NCBI RefSeq assembly: GCF_001619985.1
Contig: NW_017264197.1
Span: 1,674,001 to 1,738,000, forward strand
Direction of reading: 5' to 3'
Source: Xylona heveae TC161
Taxonomy: Eukaryota > Ascomycota > Xylonomycetes > Xylonales > Xylonaceae
DNA: 64,000 nt
In this document: piece after piece, positions 39,016 to 51,155 of the stretch
Layout: each line of letters starts with the position of its first letter
How positions within the stretch are numbered: the stretch's first letter is position 1
Position numbers and translations under genes: made by a program
Notes under the pieces: generated by a model
What the model saw: the letters and a program-made list of their open reading frames with translations, nothing else
Database searches by the model: none
Told to the model about the DNA's origin: nothing

Positions 39016-42000
39016 TCATCGGCCCAAGTAGCTTTCCTGGCGTTGGACAATGTCCCATTCGTACTGGGTATTAAAGTGTTAGCTTTGCGATGCCAAAAAG
39101 GTCTCTTCCTAAGAAGACACAAAAGGCAAAAGGACGAAAAGGTGAAAAGGTGAAAATGAAAATAAAAGAAAATAAAATAAAGATAAAAAATAAAAAGGGG
39201 AAAAAAGTCAATGGGACAACGAAATAAAACTTACCACGCGACCATCTTCATCCCCGGCATATACTGCTTGCGACATGGGCAAAATGGCTGTAATCGCCGC
39301 AGAAATATTAAAGCCATCTTCGTTATTGGCATCGACATGATTCAATTGCTTGACGAGATCGAGTACGAATTTGCCATTCCTGATAGTGACTTCCCATACC
39401 TATGAACAGTTCAAGGCGTCAGTCTTCCAGAATGCCATATAAAAATGCTAGATGATCGAAATGCGTACCTTTGCAACACCCCACCTGTGACCAGTGAAGA
39501 TAAGATTCTTTTCCAGCCACTCGCTGCCATTTCCTTCGTAGAATGCGCAAGACAGGATATCATCGTCATCCGATTCGCAAACTTTTTGTTCAAGCATGAG
39601 CTCTCCGTTAAGTGTATAGAGACTTGCGTGCTGCCCTGAGCAAAGCAGAATTTGCCCAGTGACATCGTTAATGCGAGCGCACTGAATTTTTGGTGAGCAA
39701 AACTCGTGTAAACATTTTTATAAATAGAGAGGGTAGCTTACATCCACATGTTTACCAGTCGCCAGTTTCCGTACAAACTCCAACCGGTTGAGATTCCACA
39801 AAATGACTTGGCCGTCACTAGATGCTGAAAGTAGAGCGCTAAAGGAGCGAGAAGCGGCGAGGACGTTGACAGGCGCTCGGTGACCAAATAAAGTCACTTT
39901 TGGTTGCAAGTCTACGCTTCTTGATCCAGATATAACTAGCCAGACGGAGATGGTACAATCCATGCCAGCAGTGATAAGGGTTCTCGAATCGGCAAATTGA
40001 GCACAGGAAAGCTGGCCCTGATGGAGATGCTCAAAGAGCCCAATAAGCTATAAATAATGTTAGCAAAATTCTTCACAGCGAGGTTCATGCTGTAATTAGA
40101 CAACATGATGTACCTTTTTACTATCCGTAGAAAAGAATCTGACACTCTCGTCGGAGAAGCCCCACTCCATGTACCGATCATAGTTTGGTGGCACGTTCAG
40201 CCGAAATGCCGCTGAGCACAGCAGGCGATCGTGCTTCGGTGAGAATAGAAGTGAAGCCACTCGTTCATTGCTCTCTGCTGACTGATTAGACAAATCAAAC
40301 TTTACGTGTAGGGATCGGCCAATCTTTACCTAGCAGCGGAAATGGAAGCCTGGTCAAGGACGCGGCCGTAGCCTCAAGCTTTTTTGGCTGTCGTGAAAGG
40401 TCTTCTCGTTGTGGATGTGGTTTTCTGAAAACCTGATGAGGAGTTTGTCCAAAGTTGTGAATGATGCCAATGGTAGCAAGCCGTTCCAATGGGTCTTCAA
40501 TATTGTCCAAGTCCTTTGCGCCCCGATAAGAAAGATGGTGAAACACATTAGTGGCTTCCAGCGCCGCTTCACCCTGCTGCTTGAAGCCAAAGACAAGGTC
40601 GATCCACTGATGTAGGTGCTCACTGACATAAGAGCTCTCTAAGGCTTCCCTGTGCTTGGCGATAAATATCTTTGGGTCGCCTTTGGCCCATGGCGGAAGA
40701 GCAACCAGATTTATGGGCTCATTTGAACCTTGCCTTAGTCCCAGGTCAAACTTGTTCGGGTTGGTAAGAAATTCCGGCAGGTAGAAAAATTCGGGAATAA
40801 GTTCCCTGACGTCGGTCATGTTATCCCTGGACGCAGAACTCCAGGCCCGCTCAATTGAATAAAAAAGCCGATCTGCATGGTCAAAATTGCCGCCTTGAAG
40901 AAGCAAATAGGACTGAACAAAAGGCGGAAGACGAATCAGATATGACGTGACAATCATTGCGGAAGAGTAATGCGTTCCATAATGAAAAGCAGGAGAATCC
41001 TGGTCCCCCATTTCGGCAAAAGATGCATACCGATCTCGAAACTCGGCTTCGCGTTCCGCACTTTGTGCACCCATTGGTTTAGACAAATCTCTGAAGCTTC
41101 GAGGGTTATTCAAGTCCAACTCCTCGCTTGTATAATCGGCCAAAATCCAGGGGAAGACGGGATATTGCGTAAGGTCGTTAAAAGTCCGCCCGGCCATGGT
41201 GTTCACAAGCATCAAATAATGGAAATTGGAAATTTCTCCCTTCATCCATTTTCTTGTTGCAGGAAGATATGAGTTTGACGCGAAAACATTGGCAAATTTA
41301 GATCCCAACGTCTGAGGAACATCTTCTGGGCTTTTCAACGCTTCAATCCGCCAAGAATCTTCTGGATGAGGTGATGGCGCGTTTCCGATGACGTGCGGAG
41401 CCCTTGAAATAAGTTTAGAGTAAACCTCGTCTCTCAAAGAAAGAGATACAGTGGTCAGTAGATAGCTCCGGCCATCTCTAAAGAAGACCTCAATTGCAAC
41501 GTCACGGAAAAGGAATCGTCGTTTCGAAATACTGATGACATCTGACCAGTTCCAATCCCGAGATTCATGGTCTCTTGTATTTCGCGGTCTGTTCTCACCA
41601 GGATTCCGGCCAGAGATCATTTGAAGATACGGATCACGTTCCTCGTTTGGAGCTTGCCAGGCGTTTACAATCTCTCCGTCCGACCGTTGAAAGAAGTTGT
41701 CCAATAGGTAAAGATAGTTCTTGCCAATGATCAAAAGGCCTTCGCAAGCTTCCAAGCCAACAATTCGAGATACATTGTAGACCAATTGGACTTGATCTCC
41801 ACGCTGCAGGCTTCTCATAACTTTACGGTTCTTGTCTTCGTACCCCCCATCCTCGTCTTTTGGGTCATCAATAATCTCAAATGCTTCGTCGCCATCTTCC
41901 TGTCCTTGGCTGAGCTCGCTGAAGGCCCGAGCTCTTCGACCATTGAGTGTTGGTGTTCCGGGCGAAGTTGGAGTCAAAGACTTGCTCCTGCTGCCGCTGA

Positions 42001-45000
42001 TATCAATGGGCGTTTCGGAATCAGCTCTAGGTCTTGCCCTTAGAGTCATGGTTGATTGTTTCCTCTTCGGTCGGAAATCCTGCTGATAGTTTGAAGTATC
42101 GGGCACCAATCGAAGACGCATACGGTTCCGCCCTTCAGTCTGATCTAGCTGCCACTTTTGTGCATTGCCGGCGTCAAGTAAGCCGCATGGCCGGCGCAGG
42201 TCCCTGTCGAGTCGATTGAAAGTAGAGGTTAAGAATGCGAAATCGTCTTGTTGGTCCTGTAATGCACGCTGGTGCTTCAAATGTTCAGAGGCATAAATGT
42301 TTGCCATCCAATGATTTCGAGCAATACCATGCTTATGCAATATATCATCATCAGCAAGCTCCTCGGATATCCACATGCGAAGTCTCTCTCTTCTCCTGCT
42401 AATCCTTGTCTTTGCTGTTTCTTCAGTCCTCCGGTTCTCATCCTGCACAAAACATTCCCATGATTTCGACATTGCTCCAAAGAAAAACGCATCAAGGTCC
42501 TCGCGGTGATTATCGACCCATGAAATAAAGGTTTCGTTGTCGAGCTCCGTTAGCTTCCTGAATCCAGAAGAAAGATACTTCTGGTCAGCCGTAGTAGCTT
42601 GATTGAAAACTAGAGAAGTCTCGTTAGGTTTCTGGACTAGAAGTATACGCCAAAGATTTGCCGCCGACAAGCGAATATTCTCCTCATCACGTATCAATTT
42701 CGTGTAGAGAAGATAGCAGATGAGCCGTAGAAAGTCGCCTTCCGTATTTTCGGGCGACAGAATGATGGTTTGCCAATACATCATCTTGTCAAGAAAGGAT
42801 ACTACCTCTTCCTCGGAGTCCGTATCATCCAACTCCGAGAGACGTAGCAGTACAACCCGGAGAAATACGGCTCTGATTCCCCCGATGGCTTGACTACAAA
42901 GGCGTACGCCTTTTGTTTGTCCCACGTCTGGTCGTTGTAGATATTCCAGGACTGTGCCTGCAAATTCTAGTAACGGTTCAGCTCCGCTAAGAAACCAGCC
43001 TTCGAAGACTGCTTCCCCCAAGTGAGCTGAAAGCCGGTACAAATTGTTAATCACTCTTGGCTCCCAAAGAAGACTTCTATTGAGCTGTAAGTGATTGTTT
43101 AATTGGGAGAGTGTGTTTCGGAGTATGTATGACTCGAAGTAAGCCTGATGCTCCTGAAAGCCAGGAGGAACTCTCAAAAACAATCCGAATCCCGGAAATT
43201 CTTTCCGTTCCAGAACCTGCTCCATGAAGACGGCCGTAACCAACTCCATTAAGCTTTCCACAATGGTGTTGCTTACGTTCAAAGTTATTGACTGTGACGT
43301 TTTCGGAGACATGACAGGATTTAGTCTTGCAGAGGAGGGACTGTGTTGTTTTTGATGTGATGTAACCAGGACGAAAGACGAACCTCGCCGCAGCGGATAG
43401 GCTCGTTGAAGGTTAGGACTTGGTGGCGAAGTAACATTCATTGTCCGGACGATAGGAGATGGTTGTGATTCAATTCGAGAAATTGGGCGGATCACTACAT
43501 CGCCGCCATCAAAAGTCAAGGCAGAACCTCGAGAATTCAGTTCAGTTTCCGCGCTGACTGTATCAGAGCTGACAATGACCGGATAAAGAACAAACAACAT
43601 TTCCTGGATATAATTCGAATTTGCCGCAAATTGCCGAAAGCTTGGAGATTTGTTATGAATATCGGCCAGAAAGTGGATTACCGTATGCAGAATGATAGCT
43701 CTACGGTCTACATTGAAGTCAAACGGTTTTCGTGCTAGAAAGATGTCAGTAATTTCTTTTCGCCAAGTAGGGAAGAATTTGCAGCATCTCACATGAAGAA
43801 AGCTCGGTATTGTAATCCATAGAGGGGCGTCGCGCGTGCTCCACGTTCATCCCAGTGTGAGTAAGCATCGTCTCATTTGCGGAAGAGACATTCTGCGGAG
43901 CAGTTGCAGATGAACCAGAATCTTGTACAATCTCTTTCACTCCTCTCTGTATCATAGAGGTTATCACGGGTAGGACCTCCGGATAGATAACCTGTGTATT
44001 CGGACCGAAGATATCAAGAAGACTATACAAATCGAATGACCTGCCAAATTCTATCTTCCCAACGTCATGGTTGAAAAGTAGTGCAAAGCATATGGGCCAA
44101 ATTGTCGGTATATTCCACCAACGCTTCAGTCTATGTCGCATAATGACAAAGCCTCCAGACTTATCGGCGAACTTTTTCACATAACTAGCTCCGTGAATAG
44201 TGAGGAGCCGACTCAATATCTTTGCGCCTAGAAGAACGACACGAGGCTCATCCTCAGCAAGAAGAAAAAGAAGCCACTGCGATCTTTTTTAGCAGTTGAA
44301 CAGGGAATATCGACCTTGGTATAAACGTACCTTATTTGTTACAGTTCTAGCAAACTTTTTGATCAGTACAGTGCCGTCTTCGTTGCAGAGTAAGTCGGCA
44401 TAAACTTCTAAAATCCTTATTCCCAGCTGCATACGTGATAGATCCTGTGTCTCAGTCGGGGCACTTGGTTGAGCGGATTGACTCAAAGAACCATGTGAAG
44501 AAGCTGTGCGAAGTGTTCTTTTTGTAGAATTCTGGCGTAAAGGCATGGTGGCCTTTCTTGTCCAGGTTCTTGGAGTAATGCTTTCTGATTTGTGGAGAGC
44601 ATACGTGATGAACAGAGCAAGGGATCGAAGAACTTCTGCTGAGAGACAGGACGAGACAAGAAATTTGAAAGCAGCCAGGAAATCTTCCGTTACTGCACTT
44701 GGAAAAGTCGATGTCTTCATTGCCTCTAGTAATTTCTTAACGATTCCTGCAGAACAGTTCAGCAACACTGTAATAGATCACATTCCGTCTCAGGTGTCTT
44801 ACTCATGCGGGATAGCCGTTTCAAATTAAAGTGCCGATACTTGCTTTGGACTCCAAACGTAACAAACTGGTTATAATAGAGTTTTTGGGTGTCACAGCCA
44901 GTCTTTCTCCAAAGATCAAGATCGACTAGCAAAACACGATAGGCAAGTGGGTTGTTTATTATAGACTCGGAAGGATCAGTGCGATCGTAACCCACAAAAT

Positions 45001-47416
45001 CAAGGATCAAACTCAACAATCCGGAACTGAGACGCTCATGGGTCGTGGAATCGTCGGTGTCAAAGGTAACAGGATTTGCTGAACCCATCGTCATTCCCCC
45101 GCCGAGCTTCCCACGCAGGATAGCACCGAGAATCCCAAAGCCATTTTCACGCTCCACTGCCTCACTATTTCTCCAGTTGTCTTTAACAGTTTCAAAGAAA
45201 ATTCTTACAGCCAGGAGGAGGTCACTCGGGGTCGCTGCGTTCTCAATAAGCTTGAGACCCACAGAACAGCATCCACTTAGGCGCCAGCTATCGTTGTCGA
45301 GAGATTCCGGAATGACCACGGCCGGTTCGCCTGTAAGTATCGCCACGCCATTAGACAGTGTCAGCGCATCGTTGATTGCTGGTATGGCGCCGTTTATAAC
45401 AATCGGATTGCCCCCTGCGCGTGTCAATTGTTGCAAGCTCCTGCCAGCTTGTTTCGATAGTCCAGCAATGATTTGGGGCTTATTTAGATGGTTTTGGTCA
45501 CCACATAATACAGCCACGGGAGAGATATTAAATAAGATTTGTGACTCTGGTAAAAGAGTGCTTGCTTTGGATCGAATCGCTGCGACTATGTCTGATCTGT
45601 CTTCCTTTCCTGGGTGTCTCGATTCATTCAGCATGTTGAGCTTAGCTGACGCATCATATGTCTGAAAAGAGCCCAAGCAATCTTGGAAATTGCCGCTATA
45701 ACGAGGACCAAGCTGATAATATACAGCGATGAGGTCATCACTAAGGGCATCATTGAAGAGATGCGAACTCGCCAGAGACCACTTGGAAGAGACAAGCCCG
45801 CGACCAATATTGCTTGAGAGATCCTGTGGCGTTCCCAGAAACACTTGTACTGGGTTGTGTCTGCTGCTTGAGGTCAAGGAAGCGAAACTTTCGGTGCTTG
45901 TGTTCAGAGCTGGTGGAATACAAGGGTAGTGGCTTCTAACTTGCTCCGTAAACTTGCCGTTAACATAGAGAGAAGCGCGACTTGAAGAGGCAGATCGAGG
46001 TCTTCTATGGACCACAGCAATATGGTACCAAACGCCCTGCTCGAAGATTGTTGACTTAAAACGTACACTCGGCCTAGTGGATCTAATGGAAGTCTGTAGG
46101 ATCAGATTTCGTGTGTCTTTCTCAAGATAAATCAATACAAAACAGGTTTGACTGGTGTCAAATGCCCCAAACACAGTTGTATGTGATTCGGAGTCAAAGG
46201 TATCGACCCTTAGCCACGCAGTGAATGTATAGCCAGCACTAGGAGAAATCGGAGGAAAATTTCGACCAAGATCAGGCAACTCCACCGAGGAATGCCCATG
46301 TAAGGATAAGTCGAAATGGATGAGAGGAGGGGCCCGAGAAACACGGACGGATTGCAGAAGAAATTCAGCTACCTCCGGAGAATGAATGGCATTTTTGAAT
46401 AGGAACTGGCTGTCCTGCAACTTGTTCACGCCCAAGCCCGCCAATGTTACAGCCAGTGATCGTAGTGTGTCGGCTTCAACAGGATGTAGAGACTTGTCAA
46501 ATAAATGCGGAATGATAGAGCTGAGAATCCTCGTTGAGTGCAAAGCTGCTAGGTTGTGGAAGGATGATTCCGCAATCCATCTGAGCGCTGCCACAAGAGC
46601 AAGTGAGGTTATGTTAGGTTCTTGCGTCTCTCTGGGGGCGCGTGGAAAGGCAAGCCAGAAATTGAGTACAATTGCAACCATCTCTGGATTTTGGATAGAT
46701 GTGAAAGCGCCGAAGAAATCTTTCGCTTGCTCCTCGACCACAGACCGGTAATTGCTTCTGCGGGGGCCAACTTTCTCATCAGATCCGCTGGCCTCATTAT
46801 CCGCGAGCTCCTGTGCTCCTGTTTCAAAAGGACCTCTCAAGTTGAAAATGCTTTCGAAATACTTTTTAGGGGTATCATCTCCAAATGCAAACGCTAGAAG
46901 GACGGCAAAAATCTTTCCCTGATCGGCAAGCACATGTTCTATATCTGTGGTACCGCCAATTCCTGTACTGGCAAGCACCTGCTCCAAGCTTGCCCAACCG
47001 CCAACTTTGTTTCTGAAGTATCGCCGGTTTCCCCAGTGATGCTCGAGCGCATCGGACAAAGTACGGAGTGCTTCATCAAGAAGCTCAAAGAAGTCCGTGC
47101 GCTGAGTGTTCGATAGTTTCTGAGTGTCGTAAAATCCAGAAAGTGAGCGGATGGCTTCAAGAACAGCCTCGAAGCCATGAAGATGCCGAAAGGCGTCTTG
47201 AGCCTGGCCGGGATACGCAACTTTGCGAAGCTGTTGACGAACTTGACGGATTTTATCAATCTTTGTACGAAGATCAGTCACAGATGGGTGGACATGTTCC
47301 CTCGAATCGGTGTTCAAGGCCTCAACTGCGGGCCGCAGCTCCGCAATGACTGGCGCAATGGAAGCTGACGCGGACACAGCGGTAGATGACCGATGGCGGC
47401 TGGCTACACTCGTCAT
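39016..47416 (-). CDS. BEACH domain / WD40 protein (Beige/LYST/neurobeachin family, yeast Bph1-like)
   Basis: Giant vesicle-trafficking protein of the BEACH family, implicated in membrane fusion/fission and vacuole or cell-wall traffic. The model is complement(39016..39063, 39235..39399, 39469..39681, 39742..40047, 40114..40277, 40330..43734, 43793..44276, 44331..44767, 44803..47416), 2611 aa. The N-terminal 360 residues are helical repeats. A concanavalin-like lectin domain (about 365-560) holds YTFTAWLRVDTFDSESHT and WYHIAVVH. A PH-BEACH domain (about 1820-1960) holds EGLLIIGKNYLYLLDNF. The BEACH domain proper (about 1990-2285) holds SNFHYLMLVNTMAGRTFNDL, YPVFPWILADY, HYGTHYSS, ELIPEFFYLPEF and HQWIDLVFGFKQQG. 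WD40 repeats (about 2325-2600) hold DCTISVWLV and DGQVILWNL. The last exon codes only 16 residues. The ATG at 47416 gives MTSVASRH. Confidence 0.93.
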
Positions 47417-48457
47417 GGCCACTAACCCGCAGAGTCTTCAAATAAAGCATGAATGCTCTCTCAGCAACATCGATGATTGTCAAGGAGGTAGGTACTCTAA
47501 GCTACCGAGTATAATCCGCGGTCTCGCCTTAATGATGTTAGATATCTGATTCATAGGAAGTGATTCGTCAACGGCAACGCTACTCAGTCAAAATTTTAGA
47601 ACAGTAAGTATTCTGCCCGTCTCAAGACAATCAATATCATCTTCGTACAATCCAACTTCGCGGCCAATAACGTTTCCCGGGCCGGTGAGTTGTTTTGCTT
47701 CAAGGCAGCATGGCCGGAGCTGATCTGCTGAGTCAGCTATTACGTCGATAAGATTTCGGTAGACGGATAGAGTGTTCAGCGCAGTTCAGGGCCACTAAAG
47801 TGTTGAGCGACTTAAGGTCCTCCGTAGGGTTCCTAGAGTGGTACGTATCCGCATAGGGCGAGAGGCAGGCAGCAATCGGCGCCCCACCGCACGGTTATCG
47901 CCCCTACCAAAGTAGAGAGCAACAAGTTAAACTCAGGTAGGTAGAGTACGACTTGTCCCTGCCGGACAGTTATTGTAGTCCAGCCAACTTTCGAGGACAC
48001 GCAGCAGGGTGGAGGCGATGTGCACAGTCCAGACAGGGGGGTACTGCATACTCCGGCTATACTGCGGAGTCTAAGCGGTATGATGTAGGAAACATCCGTA
48101 CAGCCAAGGTAAATGCGTACATGAGTCCGTATCAGCACACACTCCGATTTGCCGATAAGAGTACGGAAGCGGGTTAGCTCAGGGCGGTTCCGGGTTAGTG
48201 GCGGACGGGGAACTCATTGTATCATGAGGCAGCCGTAGCACACGACCAGCAAGCTCACCTCCATTACCTTACCCTGCCTACCTTATCTAAACCAACTTGA
48301 CCGAGTGACCAACCTCCATCCTTCCTTAACTTCTCCTCATCCCTCTCTCTCTCTCTCTTCATCCTCTCTTGCTCTCGCTGCGCATCTCTCAACCGTTCTC
48401 TTGAATCTTTCTTCTCTTTTCTTCATCTTTGTTGTGTCGTCATTCAACAGCTTCACC
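47417..48457. other. Divergent promoter region (BEACH gene / PepC)
   Basis: About 1 kb with repeated short motifs of the GTAGG / CTACC type (around 47490, 47930 and 48260-48290) and a CT-rich tract (about 48335-48420) just before the protease ATG, typical of strongly expressed fungal genes. No coding frame is supported. Confidence 0.5.
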
Positions 48458-50356
48458 ATGAGGAGTTTCCTCACTCTTTCGTTGTTGCCGCTGATTGCGT
48501 CAGCCTCACCAGTGCTCAACGTTGGCACCATTCACAACGAGGCTGCTCCTATCCTTTCTTCATCTCAAGCAAATGAGGTGCCAGACTCATACATCGTTGT
48601 ATTCAAGAAGCATGTCTCGCATACTTCCGCAGCTGCTCACCATGACTGGGTGCAAGACATTCACCTCTCGAGCGAGGATGCCAGGACCGAGCTCCGCAAG
48701 CGGTCTCAGACTCCTTTCACAAGCTCTGTGTTTGAGGGTCTGAAGCATACCTACAATATTGGCAATGGTGCCCTTCTAGGTTACTCTGGACACTTCGATG
48801 AGAATGTCATTGAACAAGTCCGCAAGCACCCTGATGTGAGTCACTTTTTGGGATATAGCTCAAGTCATCTCCAGCACTCCCCTCCATCCCACTCCAATCA
48901 TACTACAAGCTCCCTTCTTCCCGTCCTTCTCTATTCGTCCCTCTCCGGCCCGCCATTACTTCTTCTGGAGTTCGCTGTGGCGCAGCATAGGCGGCTGCTC
49001 CCTACCTTAGGCGTGACCAAAGCACCAAATGAGCATTTGCCACCCCCCTCCCCCTTCCATACATCTTCCGCTTCAATTAGCTTTGGCTAACGATGTGGAT
49101 CTTTAGGTTGACTACATTGAGAGAGATGCCGAGGTTCACACTATGGGGGGTTCTCTCGAGAAAAATGCTCCTTGGGGTCTTGCTCGTATCTCCCACCGTG
49201 ACAGCTTAAGCTTCGGTACCTTTAACAAGTACCTCTATTCCGAAGACGGCGGTGAGGGTGTCGATGTCTATATCATTGACACTGGCACCAACGTTGACCA
49301 CGTCGACTTTGAGGGTCGTGCGGCTTGGGGCAAGACAATCCCTGTCAACGATGCCGATGAAGATGGTAACGGTCACGGTACTCACTGCTCCGGCACAGTT
49401 GCCGGCAAGAAGTTTGGTGTTGCCAAGAAGGCCAACGTCATCGCCGTTAAGGTTCTGCGCTCAAATGGCTCAGGTACCATGTCAGACGTTGTCAAGGGTG
49501 TCGAGTACGCTGCTGAAAGCCATATCAAGAAGGTAGAAGCCGCCAAGGGTGGTAAGAGCAAGAAGTTCAAGGGCAGTGCCGCCAACATGAGTTTGGGTGG
49601 CGGAAAGTCTGTAACCTTGGACCTTGCTGTCAACGCCGCGGTTGACGCTGGCATCCACTTTGCCGTTGCTGCTGGTAACGACAATGCTGACTCCTGCAAT
49701 TATTCCCCTGCTGCCGCCGAGAAGGCTGTTACTGTCGGCGCTTCAACCCTTGCTGATGAGCGTGCCTACTTCTCCAACTATGGAAAGTGCAATGACATCT
49801 TTGCTCCTGGTTTGAACATTCAATCTACCTGGATTGGCAGCAAGTACGCCGTCAACACCATCTCTGGAACCTCGATGGCTTCTCCCCACATTGCTGGCCT
49901 CTTGGCCTACTTCCTTTCACTCCAGCCCTCTAAGGACTCTGCCTATGCTGTTGCGGACATTACTCCCAAGAAACTCAAGGCCAACCTCATCAGCATTGCA
50001 ACCGAGGGTGCTCTGGCCGATGTGCCTAGCAACACCAAGAACGTGCGTTTTATCTGCTTTACTTCCCTTTCTCTCAACCTAGCTAACTTGTTCATTAGAT
50101 TCTTGCCTGGAATGGAGGCGGCTCCTCTAACTACACTGAAATCGTTGAGGAGGGTGGCTACCTGGCCAAGACCAAGGACACCAACACTGTTCTAATCCCT
50201 ACCGCTGAGATTGAGGCGGAGCTGGTCTCTGCTGGACACAAGGTTGTCTCTGGCTCTGAGAAGCTTGCTGACAAGGCCGAGAAGCTCTCTGAGAAGATCG
50301 AGGAGTTGGTTGCCAAAGAGCTTAAGGGAATTTTTGAGGAGCTTCGAGCTGACTAA
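48458..50356 (+). CDS. pepC: Subtilisin-like vacuolar serine protease (PepC / proteinase B type, S8)
   Basis: Secretory-pathway subtilase, homologous to vacuolar proteinase B and to the fungal allergens of group 18. Exons are 48458..48835, 49107..50042 and 50099..50356, giving 523 aa. Residues 1-17 form a signal peptide (MRSFLTLSLLPLIASAS). An I9 propeptide follows (PDSYIVVFKKHVS to VDYIERDAEV), then the catalytic domain with Asp184 in IIDTGTN, His216 in GNGHGTHCSGT and Ser382 in SGTSMASPH. The oxyanion Asn lies in AVAAGNDNADSC. A charged helical tail (SEKLADKAEKLSEKIEELVAK) ends the protein, as in other PepC enzymes. The first intron (271 nt) is longer than most in this window. The CT-rich leader and frequent C-ending codons suggest high expression. 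Confidence 0.95.
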
Positions 50357-51155
50357 ATGCGGTCGGCGGTGTTCTGTATAAATGGGGCAATTGGTGCATC
50401 TGCGATTCGGCTCGCTGAACTCATTCAACTTATGAATGTGCTTCTGGTATACTCATTACATGGAGAACGGTGAAGCGTCCTCATGGCCTGTCTTTTTGTT
50501 TATGTCTTGTTTGGGTTTTTCGTTCGCTGGTCTGCTACATCATCGTTTGAGAGGAGGGATAGGGATTCGTTTATTATAGTTACTGCGCTCTCTGCATAAG
50601 TAGACCAAGTGCACGTCTTTCAAATTTTATGCCAATAATTGATCTTTTTCTCCAATGCTCTGGGCTTTCAGTGTCTATCCAAATCAAAGTCTTTTATAAC
50701 CCGTCGCCATCTGTTTTCTTCAACTCTCCTTGGTGGACAAAGCCCTCAGCGTCCTTCACGAAAGCGAGACCGACGCGGTTTAACGTGACTCACAAGCAAG
50801 TAAGTCTTCCTTTAACATCTGAATGGCGACGATTGGTTGCATGACGAAACTCAACTAACGCACCAAAGACAAACAATCGATGTCGGAGACACTTTCCCAG
50901 GTTGCTTCAATTTATGTCGCTCCTGCTCTTCGCAGCTACATTGTTGACGGAACTCACCATATAAGGAAATAACGACCCAATCCGCCTCAGAGTACTAACC
51001 CGCCAGGATGACGTCTACCTAGGGTGATCTTTTCCTTTCGAATACGCACTTGTTGTTATAATAATATACGGATACATGACATCAGTATGGCTTGTTTGGT
51101 GAGAGCATTACTTCGTACGATAGCATGTTCTTGATGATATTTTAAAACTGCAAAG
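50357..51155. other. Intergenic, no gene seen
   Basis: 3' flank of the protease and upstream region of the disordered-protein gene. No feature is supported beyond short frames. Confidence 0.6.
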
